DNA of 64,000 nucleotides. Source: Streptomyces paradoxus (GTDB lineage: Bacteria; Actinomycetota; Actinomycetes; Streptomycetales; Streptomycetaceae). The stretch's first letter is position 1, and every line of letters begins with the position of its first letter. The stretch covers positions 372,001-436,000 of the forward strand of contig NZ_JACHGV010000005.1 of the NCBI RefSeq assembly GCF_014202475.1, read 5' to 3'. The notes under the pieces were generated by a model. The model ran no database searches. It worked only from the letters and a program-made list of their open reading frames with translations, and was not told the DNA's origin. Positions 1-8,219 of the stretch are shown piece by piece. The position numbers and the translations under genes were made by a program.

Positions 1-1
1 C

Positions 2-1453
2 GACCTCGTGCACTCGGCGGTCTGGCAGCTCACCGCGGAATCCGAGACCCTGCCGATGGGGCTGATGCTCGGCCTGCACCAAGCGGGCAAGGGACCCGAG
101 CTGGGCGCGTGGTGGCGGATCGACGGCCCCCTCGCGCTGCCCGCGCACATCCAGCACCTCCTCGGCAAGCTGCGCGACCTGGAGGGCCCCGCCGCCTCCC
201 ACGGTGCGTCCGGCGGGCCGCCGCCCCTGCTGAACGCACTGGACTCCGACCACCGTCCCGGCGGCCACGACACCCGGCAGATCGCCCGGAACCTGCGGTG
301 GCGCGTCTCGTCGCTCATCGACGACGAACTGAGCCGCCGCTCGGCACCGCTCATCGACGACCAGCGCCTCTGGGCGAGAGCGCACGAGCTGCTGGACGAC
401 CGGACCGTACTGCTGACCTGGTTCCTGCCCGCCGCCGTGAGCGGCGCGGCCGTGCTTCTCGCGGTCACCAGGCAGGGCCGGGACCTCGTCGTGCACCTGG
501 GCGACGGCGCGGACGAGAACCACGACCGGCACCCGGTGGCGGACCGGGTCGAGGCGATCCGGACAGAGGTCGAACGCGACCCGCTGTTCGGCGACGTGAC
601 GCCGGAAGGCAGCCGGCTGCTGCGGCAGCCCGGCGACCTGCCGCTCGGCGGCGCCGACTTGTGGGACAAGTGGCGGACCCAGGGCAAGGACCGGATCCTG
701 GCCTGGCCGCACGGCGCGCTGCACTACCTGCCGCTACCGCTGTGCCGCACCGGGGACCGGATGATCGCCGACGACTGGACGGTCACCACCATCGCCGGCC
801 TCGAAGCCCTGACGCCCGCCGCAGGCCCCGTACGGCCGCGCCGCACCGCGGTACTGGCCTCCGCCGACGGCGGCGTGCCCTACGGGCTGCAGGCCGAACC
901 GGCGCTGGAGGAGCACGCGCGTCAAATCGCCGACGCGGTCGGCACGGACGCCTTCACCGGTCCAGCGGCCACGCGCGACAGGCTGCTCGCGGAGCTCTCC
1001 ACGGCGGACGTGGTCCACATCGCCGTACACGGAACGCTCGACCAGGACGCGCCGTGGATGCACTGCCTTCACCTCACCCCGGACCTAGACGACGACGGCA
1101 GGGTCTTCGCCTACGACTTCCTGGAGGCCGACCTGCGCGGTGTCCGCCTGGTCACCCTCGCCGCGTGCGAGTCCGCGCTGGGCCGGTTCGACCGCGCGGA
1201 CAACGTCCGGGGCATCCCGTCCGCACTGATCACCGCCGGAGCGCAGGCCGTCGTCGGATGCCTGTGGCCCGTACGCCCGGGGCCGGCCACGTACTTCTAC
1301 CACCACATGCACCACCGGATCGCGCACGATCTCCTGGACCCGGAGCGTGCCTTCCGCGAGGCCCAACTCGCCACCCGCGCCCGGCATCCCCACTACCGTG
1401 ACTGGGGAGCGTTCACCTACCTGCACGGTCGGAGCGAAGGAGCCGTGGCATGA
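2..1453 (+). CDS. CHAT-domain (caspase-like) peptidase, C-terminal part, 5' truncated
   Basis: The reading frame is open from the window edge, so the true start and any N-terminal repeat or sensor domain lie outside. The visible 480 or so residues end in a CHAT domain: a PHGALHYLPL strand-helix motif, the catalytic His in HIAVHG (about residue 341 counted from the first GTG) and the catalytic Cys in AACES (about residue 387), followed by GIPSALITAGAQAVVG. CHAT proteins are clan CD cysteine peptidases, often activated by attached TPR or ATPase modules. The stop overlaps the next ATG (ATGA), so the two genes are translationally coupled. The family call is secure; the substrate and the trigger are unknown. 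Confidence 0.88.
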   Translation, partial: DLVHSAVWQLTAESETLPMGLMLGLHQAGKGPELGAWWRIDGPLALPAHIQHLLGKLRDLEGPAASHGASGGPPPLLNALDSDHRPGGHDTRQIARNLRWRVSSLIDDELSRRSAPLIDDQRLWARAHELLDDRTVLLTWFLPAAVSGAAVLLAVTRQGRDLVVHLGDGADENHDRHPVADRVEAIRTEVERDPLFGDVTPEGSRLLRQPGDLPLGGADLWDKWRTQGKDRILAWPHGALHYLPLPLCRTGDRMIADDWTVTTIAGLEALTPAAGPVRPRRTAVLASADGGVPYGLQAEPALEEHARQIADAVGTDAFTGPAATRDRLLAELSTADVVHIAVHGTLDQDAPWMHCLHLTPDLDDDGRVFAYDFLEADLRGVRLVTLAACESALGRFDRADNVRGIPSALITAGAQAVVGCLWPVRPGPATYFYHHMHHRIAHDLLDPERAFREAQLATRARHPHYRDWGAFTYLHGRSEGAVA

Positions 1454-2118
1454 CCGAGGTCCGGTTGCACGAGGTCGAGCTCCTGCCGGAGCGCACCCTC
1501 GGCGGCCCGGCGGACGACGAGCCGCTGCGCGGCAGGCTCACGTTCGGCTGGGACGTGCTGCCCGCCGACCACGAGGGCGTGCCCGCGGAGTGGGCGTCCT
1601 ACGTCAAGGCGACGCCCGACCGCGAGTTCCGGCAGCTGCTGATGGTGTGCTCCTTCCGCCCGGAGACACCGACCGGCAAAGGCGCGTTCCGCCACGCCTC
1701 CCTGGGCGTCTCCCTGTCCACACCGGACGGCCGGGCACAGCCCGTCGCACGGCTGATCGACCCGGGGGAGCGCACCCGCCCTGTCGCCGGCTCCGGTATG
1801 GGCATGAGCTTCACGGTCAACGCGGGTGTGCTGGAAGTGGGCGTGGAGAAGCCACCGGGTGCGGGGCCGGAGAGGGACGAGTGGATCGTCCGCGGCCACG
1901 GCTCGTCCCAGCCGAACCCGCAGTGGGAGTTTCGCCGGGTCAAGAGCTACCCGCTGGCCGGCGACCATCCCGTGGCCGCGCTGGTGGAACTCGTGCCCGG
2001 CCGGCTGAACACGGCGGAGGTGCTGATGGCGGCGGAGCTGGAGCACCGCAGCTGGGGGATCCGCCGCTACCGGGCACGGCTGGCACCGTCGCCGCATGCC
2101 ATCGTGCTGGCCGGGTGA
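1450..2118 (+). CDS. Hypothetical protein coupled to the CHAT peptidase
   Basis: A 222-residue soluble protein starting at the ATG that overlaps the CHAT stop by 4 nt. No signal peptide, membrane segment or recognised domain is visible. The sequence alternates short hydrophobic stretches with Gly, Pro and charged turns (for example RGRLTFGWDVLP and MGMSFTVNAGVLEVGVEK), which suggests a mainly beta fold. High G/C at third positions and good codon use support a real gene. Position implies that it works with the CHAT peptidase, perhaps as substrate, inhibitor or effector; that is inference from overlap alone. Confidence 0.7.
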   Translation: MTEVRLHEVELLPERTLGGPADDEPLRGRLTFGWDVLPADHEGVPAEWASYVKATPDREFRQLLMVCSFRPETPTGKGAFRHASLGVSLSTPDGRAQPVARLIDPGERTRPVAGSGMGMSFTVNAGVLEVGVEKPPGAGPERDEWIVRGHGSSQPNPQWEFRRVKSYPLAGDHPVAALVELVPGRLNTAEVLMAAELEHRSWGIRRYRARLAPSPHAIVLAG

Positions 2119-2229
2119 GCCCCGCGTCGGCTCGCGGGACGCTGAGTGGCGCACATAGGCCAGGGAGCGGACAATTTTCCTGTTCCTGGCCGGTCTCGCA
2201 GGTGCACGGTGCCAGACACCGGAGGTGGC

Positions 2230-2637
2230 ATGACGGATCCGCGAACCATCCTCACGCAGGCGCGCCAAGGTCCCGTACCGGCGGACTGGCGCGTCTTCAC
2301 CAAGAAGCGCGGAAAGGTGTCCGGCTTCCTGCGCGGGACATCGGAGGACCCGAACCCGCTGCTGGTCATCACCCCGGAAGGCGCCATCGAGTACAAGGAC
2401 GAACGCAAGCCGCTGACGATCATCAACTTCTACGAGCTGGCCGACATAACGCTGAAGGCGGCCGCAAGCACCTCCTCCAGCAGTTCCTTCGCGACGCTCA
2501 GCGTCTGGGTGGACCTCAGATACAGCGACGGCACGAAGGCGAAGTGGCGATCCACATCTTTCGCCGACAACCTTCAGGCGATCCAGGGATTCGTCGAAGC
2601 GTACGGCGCGCACAAGGCACTTCAAGGACGCTACTGA
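2230..2637 (+). CDS. Hypothetical 135-residue protein, possibly PH-like
   Basis: The start is placed at ATG 2230 because GGAGGTGGC lies directly upstream; an open frame extends back to 2146 without a comparable ribosome site. The protein has an N-terminal helix, then alternating strands (PLLVITPEGAIEYKD, TIINFYELADITLK, ATLSVWVDLRYSDGTKAKW) and a C-terminal amphipathic helix (NLQAIQGFVEAYGAHKAL). This order resembles bacterial PH-like folds, but no signature confirms it. It lies about 110 nt after the CHAT partner in the same direction and may share its transcript. Confidence 0.6.
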   Translation: MTDPRTILTQARQGPVPADWRVFTKKRGKVSGFLRGTSEDPNPLLVITPEGAIEYKDERKPLTIINFYELADITLKAAASTSSSSSFATLSVWVDLRYSDGTKAKWRSTSFADNLQAIQGFVEAYGAHKALQGRY

Positions 2638-2819
2638 CCGCTGACGACGCAGCGTCGACCAAAGTGCCCTCGGGGTCCGGCCGTTGACGACGGCCACAGC
2701 CATGACGGCTGCATGACGCTATGCGGCCTTCAACGACCACTACTGGACGCGTGACGGTAGCTGTACCTCGCTGTCGTCTCGATGCCTGAACCCCCAGCAG
2801 CCGCCAGCCGTCTGGACCG

Positions 2820-3146
2820 CTAGGCGCCGGGAGCCCGGTACTGGACTTGCCCGGCTTTGCGCAGGGCGTTCATGGTTTCGTCGACGGTCAGGAGAACGGT
2901 CGTCTCGAACGAGCTGAGTGCGCCGCCCCCGCTGATCGCCAGGGCGACTGCGGCCATGGAGACGTTGTCGGGGGCCTCCCACAGGTTGTAACCGTCGCGG
3001 GTGCCGAACGCATACCAAAAGCCGTGGAGCTTGCCGCCAACGGACTCGATGTACGACTGAGCGGCCTTTGCGCGGTCCTCGGGGTGGCCGATGAGTCTCG
3101 CCCAGGTCTCCGGCGTGTAGCTGAACCTCGATAGATAGAGCGGCAT
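2820..3146 (-). CDS. GYD-domain protein
   Basis: A 108-residue protein of the GYD family, named for the conserved segment seen here as GTRDGYNLWEAPDN. It begins MPLYLSRFSYTPETW, typical for the family, and has an alpha-beta ferredoxin-like layout. Two adjacent ATGs occur; the second (3146) is preferred because AGGGAG is correctly spaced from it. GYD proteins are small cytosolic proteins whose biochemical role is not established. It is encoded opposite to its neighbours and is probably monocistronic. Confidence 0.72.
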   Translation of the reverse strand: MPLYLSRFSYTPETWARLIGHPEDRAKAAQSYIESVGGKLHGFWYAFGTRDGYNLWEAPDNVSMAAVALAISGGGALSSFETTVLLTVDETMNALRKAGQVQYRAPGA

Positions 3147-3560
3147 CATGTCTCCCTTTCGTCCCAGCAAGGGATGCCCCCGCAGGGTGGGATATCTCTC
3201 TGAGGCCGCCCGCGTATCCCCCGAATGGCCGGGATGATGACCGGCATGGCCACTGCCGGTGAGCGACCCAACCGCCTCCGCTTGGGAAGCTTGGGTTCTA
3301 CGGGGCCGATGGGCTTGCTGACTGCTGCGGAGAGGGCTCATGACCTGAGGGTGTGCTGGATGGGTGACGCTGTTCCCTGTGGTCCCCGCACTGTCTGGCA
3401 CGGGGGGCATGCTCAGGGGGTGAGTCAGCGGCGCCGCGGATCCGGCAGCCGGGGCCGAGGTCGGTGGATGCGGTCGACGAGTGGGCTGCGATCTCCGGGT
3501 TCCTGAACGGCTTCGGCAAAGGGCGCGGCGCTGCCCTCTGGCCGGCTGCAGCGAGCTGAG
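3147..3560. other. Gene-poor spacer
   Basis: About 410 nt without a convincing gene. Open frames on either strand lack ribosome sites and normal codon bias. No repeat or strong hairpin was found. It carries the promoter of the GYD gene on the minus strand. Confidence 0.4.
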
Positions 3561-4139
3561 ATGAGCCGCTACTCAAGCCACCGAATCGTCGCCAGAATGA
3601 CTGATATGACGTCATTGCCGGCCTTACTGGCGGCTCCGGTCGGGGCCGTGCTGACCACACTGATTGGCGTGTTCGTCGGGAGCATCGTCAGCAGAAGAGC
3701 TCAAGAACGCCACTGGATCAGGGAACAGCAGGCGGCAGCGTGCGTCCGTGTGCTGCGGGAATCATCCTCAGTGCTCGTAGACCTCAGCGACATGGACCGC
3801 AACCGACCCGACGACATCCCTCAAGGCGTGCTTGCCCCGACGACAGTCGACTGGCGCCCCTGGGGCGAGGCCCTCGGCAGCGTCAATCTCGTTGCCAGCC
3901 CAGACATCGCAGCAGCCGCGCACACCATTGACGAGCAGATCTGGCGCTTTCACATTGCCATTCGGCGGGGTCTGGCTCCCGAGGAGCACTGGATGGAGCT
4001 CAGAGGCAGAGTCGTTGCCGCACAGGCACACTTCATAGCCGTCGCTCGTCGGCATCTCTCGCTCACCGGAGAACCCCTCCAGCGCCTCGACGGACGCCCC
4101 GCACCCGACGACCCAATCTGGCAGACGGGGCGACTCTGA
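3561..4139 (+). CDS. Hypothetical membrane-anchored protein
   Basis: Up to 192 residues with one N-terminal hydrophobic segment (about residues 19-43, LPALLAAPVGAVLTTLIGVFVG) followed by a basic stop-transfer stretch (SRRAQERHW) and a long helical, charged cytosolic domain. Streptomyces accessory regions often carry such single-anchor proteins of unknown role. Three in-frame ATGs (3561, 3597, 3606) are possible, none with a strong ribosome site; translation from 3606 would keep the membrane segment. Codon use is somewhat weaker than in core genes. Confidence 0.55.
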   Translation: MSRYSSHRIVARMTDMTSLPALLAAPVGAVLTTLIGVFVGSIVSRRAQERHWIREQQAAACVRVLRESSSVLVDLSDMDRNRPDDIPQGVLAPTTVDWRPWGEALGSVNLVASPDIAAAAHTIDEQIWRFHIAIRRGLAPEEHWMELRGRVVAAQAHFIAVARRHLSLTGEPLQRLDGRPAPDDPIWQTGRL

Positions 4140-4510
4140 CACCCAGCCTGACCGAGTTTCAGACGTGGGCGCGCAGCAATGCGATGCAACGCGAACGGTA
4201 ACTCGACGGCTGATGATCAGCGCTTGCCGTGCTCCGCCGGACAGGTCGTCGACCGCATGGAATCCGCCTTCGGAGAGTCCAACCCGTAGCTGATCCGGAC
4301 TTTTACGTGTGAGCGGCATGAGGAACCTTGGATGGAGCAGTAAGCCATGCCGGAGATCGAGGGGCCCGCGTCGGCATCGTCCGGGGAACAGCGCGGTGCG
4401 GGTATGGGCGTTCTTCTGTCTCGGGGAGGCACGGTGACGACTGAACGCCGAGCCCGGTCGCTGCGTCTCTGCCCGCATCGCTCACGCACAACGGCTGGCC
4501 CGGTCCGTAA
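4140..4510. other. Gene-poor accessory spacer
   Basis: About 370 nt with no secure gene. A 64-residue frame (4347-4541, plus strand) overlaps the next gene and has no supporting features. A minus-strand fragment around 4215-4285 encodes LSGGARQALI-like text, which may be decayed coding sequence but is too short to assign. Confidence 0.35.
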
Positions 4511-4729
4511 GTGCCCTGTGTGCCAACTACGAGAGCCCTGACCACCAGTGCCCCAACGGGCCCGGAGCAAGCCGCGTATCTGCGCATCCTGCTGCACTTT
4601 CCGGGGTGCGAGGAGTGCCGTGCTGTGGACGAGTACGGCAGGGCCGCCACCCCGTGCGACATCGGTGACCGGCTCTATGCGGAGTATCGGCTGGCACGGC
4701 GTGACCGCGCCGTCGCGCATGCGGCGTGA
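4511..4729 (+). CDS. Small hypothetical protein with Cys-x-x-Cys
   Basis: A 72-residue protein starting at GTG. It contains HFPGCEECRAVDEYG, a CxxC pair in a short helical context, and a basic C-terminus. Third positions are strongly G/C, as in real Streptomyces genes. Small zinc- or redox-type CxxC proteins of this kind occur in actinomycete accessory DNA, but no family was recognised. It ends about 70 nt before the left attachment-like repeat. Confidence 0.45.
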   Translation: MPCVPTTRALTTSAPTGPEQAAYLRILLHFPGCEECRAVDEYGRAATPCDIGDRLYAEYRLARRDRAVAHAA

Positions 4730-4797
4730 TGATCGACGCAGACCTGCTCCCAGGCCAGCCCCGGAGGAAACCTCTTCTGAACTGGCCCTTCTGACTG

Positions 4798-4842
4798 TGC
4801 CCCGGCAGGATCGAACCTGCGACCCCCGTTTTAGGAGAGCGG
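4798..4842 (-). repeat. Degenerate copy of tRNA-Arg 3' half (attachment-like site)
   Basis: 45 nt that align with the 47 nt at 7844-7890, i.e. the tRNA-Arg(CCU) from the anticodon stem to the discriminator base. Differences are two single-base deletions and two substitutions. Identity stops abruptly on both sides. This is what a tyrosine integrase leaves when it inserts into a tRNA 3' end, here eroded. It cannot fold as a complete tRNA. Confidence 0.75.
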
Positions 4843-5175
4843 CTGAAGTGTCTCGCTACTGATTTGCGGCTTCGATAACTGATGTGGTGGCTGGCAACTT
4901 GACTGCACACCGCCGCTGCTGCCCGTGGCTGACTCCTATATCTGGCACGGTAGTGGCACGAACGTCAGCCCGCGTCAGCCAGCTGCGAGGGCGTGTGAGC
5001 TGACCAACCAGGCCGCGCATGCCCCGCCGCTCCCCCATCCCTTCTAGGCCCACGCTGCTGGGTGTCGTCGACCAAAGCAACCCCGCGAGGCCGGCAGCAC
5101 GGTGGCGATCCTTAGGCTGACTTCGCGAACCCCCTGCTCGTAGCCGCACAAGAGTTCAATTCCCCGCGCCGAGCA
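4843..5175. other. Left-end DNA of the decayed element
   Basis: About 330 nt next to the attachment-like repeat with no convincing gene. Base composition is less G/C-rich than the core. Short repeated motifs such as TGGCACG appear twice near 4937-4960. Confidence 0.35.
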
Positions 5176-6612
5176 GTGACTTCGAGGGGCGCATACCAGT
5201 CGAAGTTCCTCGGGCGTTGTCGGCTACACCATCCAGCGCTCGGGACAGGCGGTAGCCTCCTCACCCGCCCACGGGCAACCGAGGCAAGGGGGAGGCACCG
5301 CGCATGCCCACACTGCCGTCCGCTGGATGATCCTGCGAACCCTGGGGTGGAGGGATCTCGCGCCGCTCCACGGCCGTTGTCGCGGTCTCCGCGGGCAGTC
5401 CCATCCACCAGTCCGGCGCAGAGCGAAAGATCTACACCGGCAGAAGAACCTGCACTGGGAGGAGGGTCTACCCCGCCCGCATCGCCGACCGGCCAGCCAG
5501 CGCCGACCGAAGAGCCGAGTACGGTCGGTTCTGAGCCGGGAGGGCTGCCCGCGGCGGACATTACCCCTAGCGGTCTAGCTGGTGCCCGGCCGCCCGCCTC
5601 GGCGCCAGCTCCCAGCGACGCTCCGGCTCCTGACAGGGAACGCTTCCGCGATGCATTGGCCGAGCAGTTTGCACCCGGCACGGCGTCACTGTCCCGGGCC
5701 AAGCGGCGGCGGACACGCGCAGCCATCCTCACCGTCACCGGGGTCGTGGCAGTCTGCGGGGTGCTGCTCGGGCTGCTTGGTGACTACGCCTATGAGTTGG
5801 TCACCGTCGACTCGCGCCTGCAGTCCGAGCAGGACGTCGAAGACCGGCTCGACCGGCAGGAGCCTCCCTTCACAGCCGTCGCGAGTCCCGACACGTCGGC
5901 ACTTGACGGCGACGAGTGGACCATCGTGCTCGATCGCACGCTGAACCCCGGAGAGGTACGGGCCCTGCTGGCGTTGGATGCGGAAACCGACGACTTCGGC
6001 CGCCGTGTGTGGCGCCTGCTTGGCCCGTTGGGCGGCCGAGTTATCGGCGCCACCCCAGTCATGCCGAAGGCGGAGCGGCATCCCTACGGACCTAGCTCCT
6101 TTTGCACCCTCAACCTGTTCAGCAAGCGCAAGTCTCCCGTTTCCATTACCGGGATGCGGGCCGTCAACGTGCACTGTGCCCCCCGACCGCGCAGACAGTG
6201 GTTCGAAAGCCGAACGCCGGTGAGTCCGCATACTCCGGAGTCCTGTTCGATCTCACCGGGACGGACTCCATTCCGATCGTCCCCGTTGGCACCGATGAAG
6301 GCCCGGACCAGGCCCGCCCGTACTTCGAGCGTCGAAGGATCGACCTGGGTGGCGGCCTGGAACCCGGTGGGCTGCGCGTGGCCGCCGTCACGGGCGACAC
6401 CTGCGACTGGGATATCGAGCAACCTACACGGATGCCGACGGTAGGCACGCAGGCCTCGTGCTCCGCAACGGAACGAAGCCCTTCCGGGCCGAGTCCTGGC
6501 CTAGATCGCCCCGTCAGCGGTTCGTCTACGACATCGCGCTGCACCCAAAGCTGCTGCCCTGCCATGAGAATCGCTACGCAGCGGAGGTCGCCTGCTCGCC
6601 GGACGAGTGGTG
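5176..6612 (+). pseudogene. Frameshifted single-pass membrane protein
   Basis: One protein appears split over three frames. Frame 1 (to about 6200) encodes a CPHC motif, a long Pro/Ala/Ser-rich stretch, a membrane segment (AAILTVTGVVAVCGVLLGLL) and an outer domain containing VWRLLGPLGGRVIGATPVMP. The same domain continues in frame 3 (about 6200-6420: GVLFDLTGTD, RRIDLGGGLEPGGLRV) and then in frame 2 (6422-6612: TYTDADGRHAGLVLRNGTKPF, ending SPDEW stop). Meaningful protein text in each segment argues for two frameshifts in an ancestral gene. The original start is uncertain. The role is unknown. Confidence 0.6.
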
Positions 6613-6659
6613 ACCGGGACGGTGCCGGTCGGCGTGAGCCCAGCTTCTTGATCGGATGA

Positions 6660-7472
6660 CTACGACTGTGTGTCCTGCGGTGCTCCTTCGGCCCCCCGCG
6701 CGCGACTGACCAATTCCTGTGCAAACTCGCGGTAGCGCGCCACCTCCTCGTCGAACTCTGAGTTGTCCATGTCCAAGCCTGAAGCTGGCCCAGGCAGCCG
6801 AGCAAGCTCGCGCAGGGTCGGCTCGTAGTCCGGAGCGAGGCCCTTATGGCACGTACTACAGAGGGTGACGAGATTTTCCTCGGCCGTCGGGCCAGCCATT
6901 CGCCAGGGCACTAGGTGGTGCACATGCAGCTCGATGTCCGTGTAATCGCTGGGCCTGCGACCACAGACCACGCACCGAAAACCATCCCGCTTGATGACTT
7001 GCATCCATAGCTTCTTGCTAGGAGCCCGACGCTCAACCGCATCGTCCGGAAGGTGCTCAGTACCGAGATACCCGAATCCGCCCACCTCGATGGAGCCGTC
7101 ATGCATGCACTCCGAGGGTGCGATCACATCGGCCAAATGGTCTTCAGCAACTTGCTTGGCGACCAGAGCGTTCCCGCCGAGCCGCAGGTAGAGCGCGAGG
7201 CTGGCCTCATCATGCACGGCGACCCAGTCCCGTCCCATCACGGACCAGGCTTCGGCGACGCCTGCGGGATTAACGAGGCTGGCGGCCCGTACTTCCCAGC
7301 GAGGATTCCGTTCGGAGAACCCAACCCAGTGAGTCTGCGCCCCCCAGAATGGGCGCCCGCGTCGATTGGCTCCAAGGGTGAGGGCGTAGTAGTCACCTTC
7401 GGGTTCAAACGTCTTCATGGTGCCAAGCACCTGCAACAGCCTTGTCCTAGCAGGGCTCTGCTCGTCTGTCAT
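6660..7472 (-). CDS. HNH endonuclease family protein
   Basis: A 270-residue protein with an HNH nuclease domain at about residues 150-210: CVVCG, then LHVHHLVPW with the catalytic His pair, an Asn in AEENLVTLC, and the closing CSTCH. The two CxxC pairs should bind a structural zinc. The N-terminal 140 residues form an unassigned domain that may set target choice. It is encoded toward the frameshifted membrane gene, inside the decayed element. HNH genes are common cargo of mobile elements; this one looks intact. Confidence 0.8.
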   Translation of the reverse strand: MTDEQSPARTRLLQVLGTMKTFEPEGDYYALTLGANRRGRPFWGAQTHWVGFSERNPRWEVRAASLVNPAGVAEAWSVMGRDWVAVHDEASLALYLRLGGNALVAKQVAEDHLADVIAPSECMHDGSIEVGGFGYLGTEHLPDDAVERRAPSKKLWMQVIKRDGFRCVVCGRRPSDYTDIELHVHHLVPWRMAGPTAEENLVTLCSTCHKGLAPDYEPTLRELARLPGPASGLDMDNSEFDEEVARYREFAQELVSRARGAEGAPQDTQS

Positions 7473-7544
7473 GGCATGACTGTGGCACGCAGGACTGACA
7501 CGGACCCTGCTCGTCGAGCCACTCCGAACTGGAATACGTCAGAT

Positions 7545-7772
7545 GAAGCCGTAGCTGGCCTCTGCGTCATCCGGCTGTACGACGCTCGGCACGGCACCGG
7601 GACCCTCCTCACCACGGCCGGGGTCGCGCCCCGCATCGTGATGAAGATCTTGGGCCACTCCCAGATCAGCATCACCATTGACGTGTACACCCACGTTGTC
7701 CAGGACACCCAGCGTGAGGCCATGAGCCACATGGACCGGCTGTTGCGAAAGAGGCGCCCTGAGCGCGAGTGA
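7545..7772 (+). pseudogene. Truncated tyrosine integrase, C-terminal stump
   Basis: Only the last 75 or so residues of a phage-type integrase remain: the ARHGTGTLL box (Arg-His), LGHSQISITIDVYTHV with the conserved His and the catalytic Tyr, and a basic C-terminal helix. The core-binding and most of the catalytic domain are missing; upstream sequence in this frame is antisense to the HNH gene. It ends about 70 nt from the tRNA-Arg 3' end, the usual position for the integrase of a tRNA-integrating element. Confidence 0.78.
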
Positions 7773-7803
7773 TCGCCCGCGTTGATGTCAGAAGCGCATG
7801 TCA

Positions 7804-7835
7804 AAGGCCCCGGACCAAGATCGGTCCAGGGCCTT
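7804..7835 (-). terminator. Terminator of tRNA-Arg
   Basis: Inverted repeat with 13-nt arms (one G-T pair) around a 6-nt loop, just downstream of the tRNA 3' end on the minus strand and followed there by TTT. It also lies at the 3' end of the integrase stump. Confidence 0.7.
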
Positions 7836-7840
7836 CTCGC

Positions 7841-7916
7841 TGGTGCCCCCGGCAGGATTCGAACCTGCGACACCCGCTTTAGGAGAGCGGTGCTCTATCC
7901 CCTGAGCTACGAAGGC
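7841..7916 (-). tRNA. tRNA-Arg (anticodon CCU)
   Basis: Reads 5' to 3' on the minus strand from 7916. A 7-bp acceptor stem opens with GCCTTCG, followed by a D arm AGCTCAGGGG..., an anticodon stem CCGCT/AGCGG with loop CTCCTAA (anticodon CCT, decoding AGG) and a T arm GCAGG-TTCGAAT-CCTGC. Discriminator A is followed by encoded CCA. Its 3' half was used as the integration site of the neighbouring element and remains intact on this side. Confidence 0.95.
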
Positions 7917-8030
7917 AGTGGCACTGGACGCAAGCAGCGACGTGCCCGTGGTCTGGGAGGACCACAGGCGTCAGCGTACCGGATGCGGGTCGGGCGGGTG
8001 TGGGGGTCACGTCAGGGATCCGGGGTGGCG

Positions 8031-8195
8031 AGGTGGCGTCGAGGTACCTCAGGGCCCGGGGGAGGCAGGTGGCGTGGGGCAACCTCAGGGCCCGGGGGAG
8101 GCAGGTGGCGCGGGGCAACCTCCGGGCCCGGGGAAGGCACGTGGCGTGGGGCACCTCAAGGGCCCCCGGGAGACACGTGGCGCCGGGTACGTCAG
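8031..8195. repeat. Tandem array of 36-bp units
   Basis: Four full 36-bp copies (8031-8066, 8067-8102, 8103-8138, 8139-8174) and a partial fifth (8175-8195). Each begins A(G/C)GTGGCG and contains GGGCCCGGGGGA or a close variant. Copies 1-3 are nearly identical; copies 4-5 have diverged. Because 36 is a multiple of three, open frames run through it, but none has a ribosome site. There are no unique spacers, so it is not CRISPR. It fills the gap between tRNA-Arg and the IclR gene. Confidence 0.9.
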
Positions 8196-8219
8196 AGTCC
8201 TGGCCGGACCGCGCGGGCG

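Noticed and set aside
3225..3506. 93-codon plus-strand frame in the spacer after the GYD gene
   Set aside because: No ribosome site and random-looking protein; lies in the GYD promoter region.
4347..4541. 64-codon plus-strand frame
   Set aside because: Overlaps the better-supported 72-residue gene; codon use and composition are not convincing.
4798..4842. Functional tRNA
   Set aside because: Only the 3' half is present, with indels in the T arm region; no D arm or acceptor 5' strand.
8031..8195. CRISPR array
   Set aside because: Units are contiguous, with no unique spacers, and no cas genes are seen in the window.
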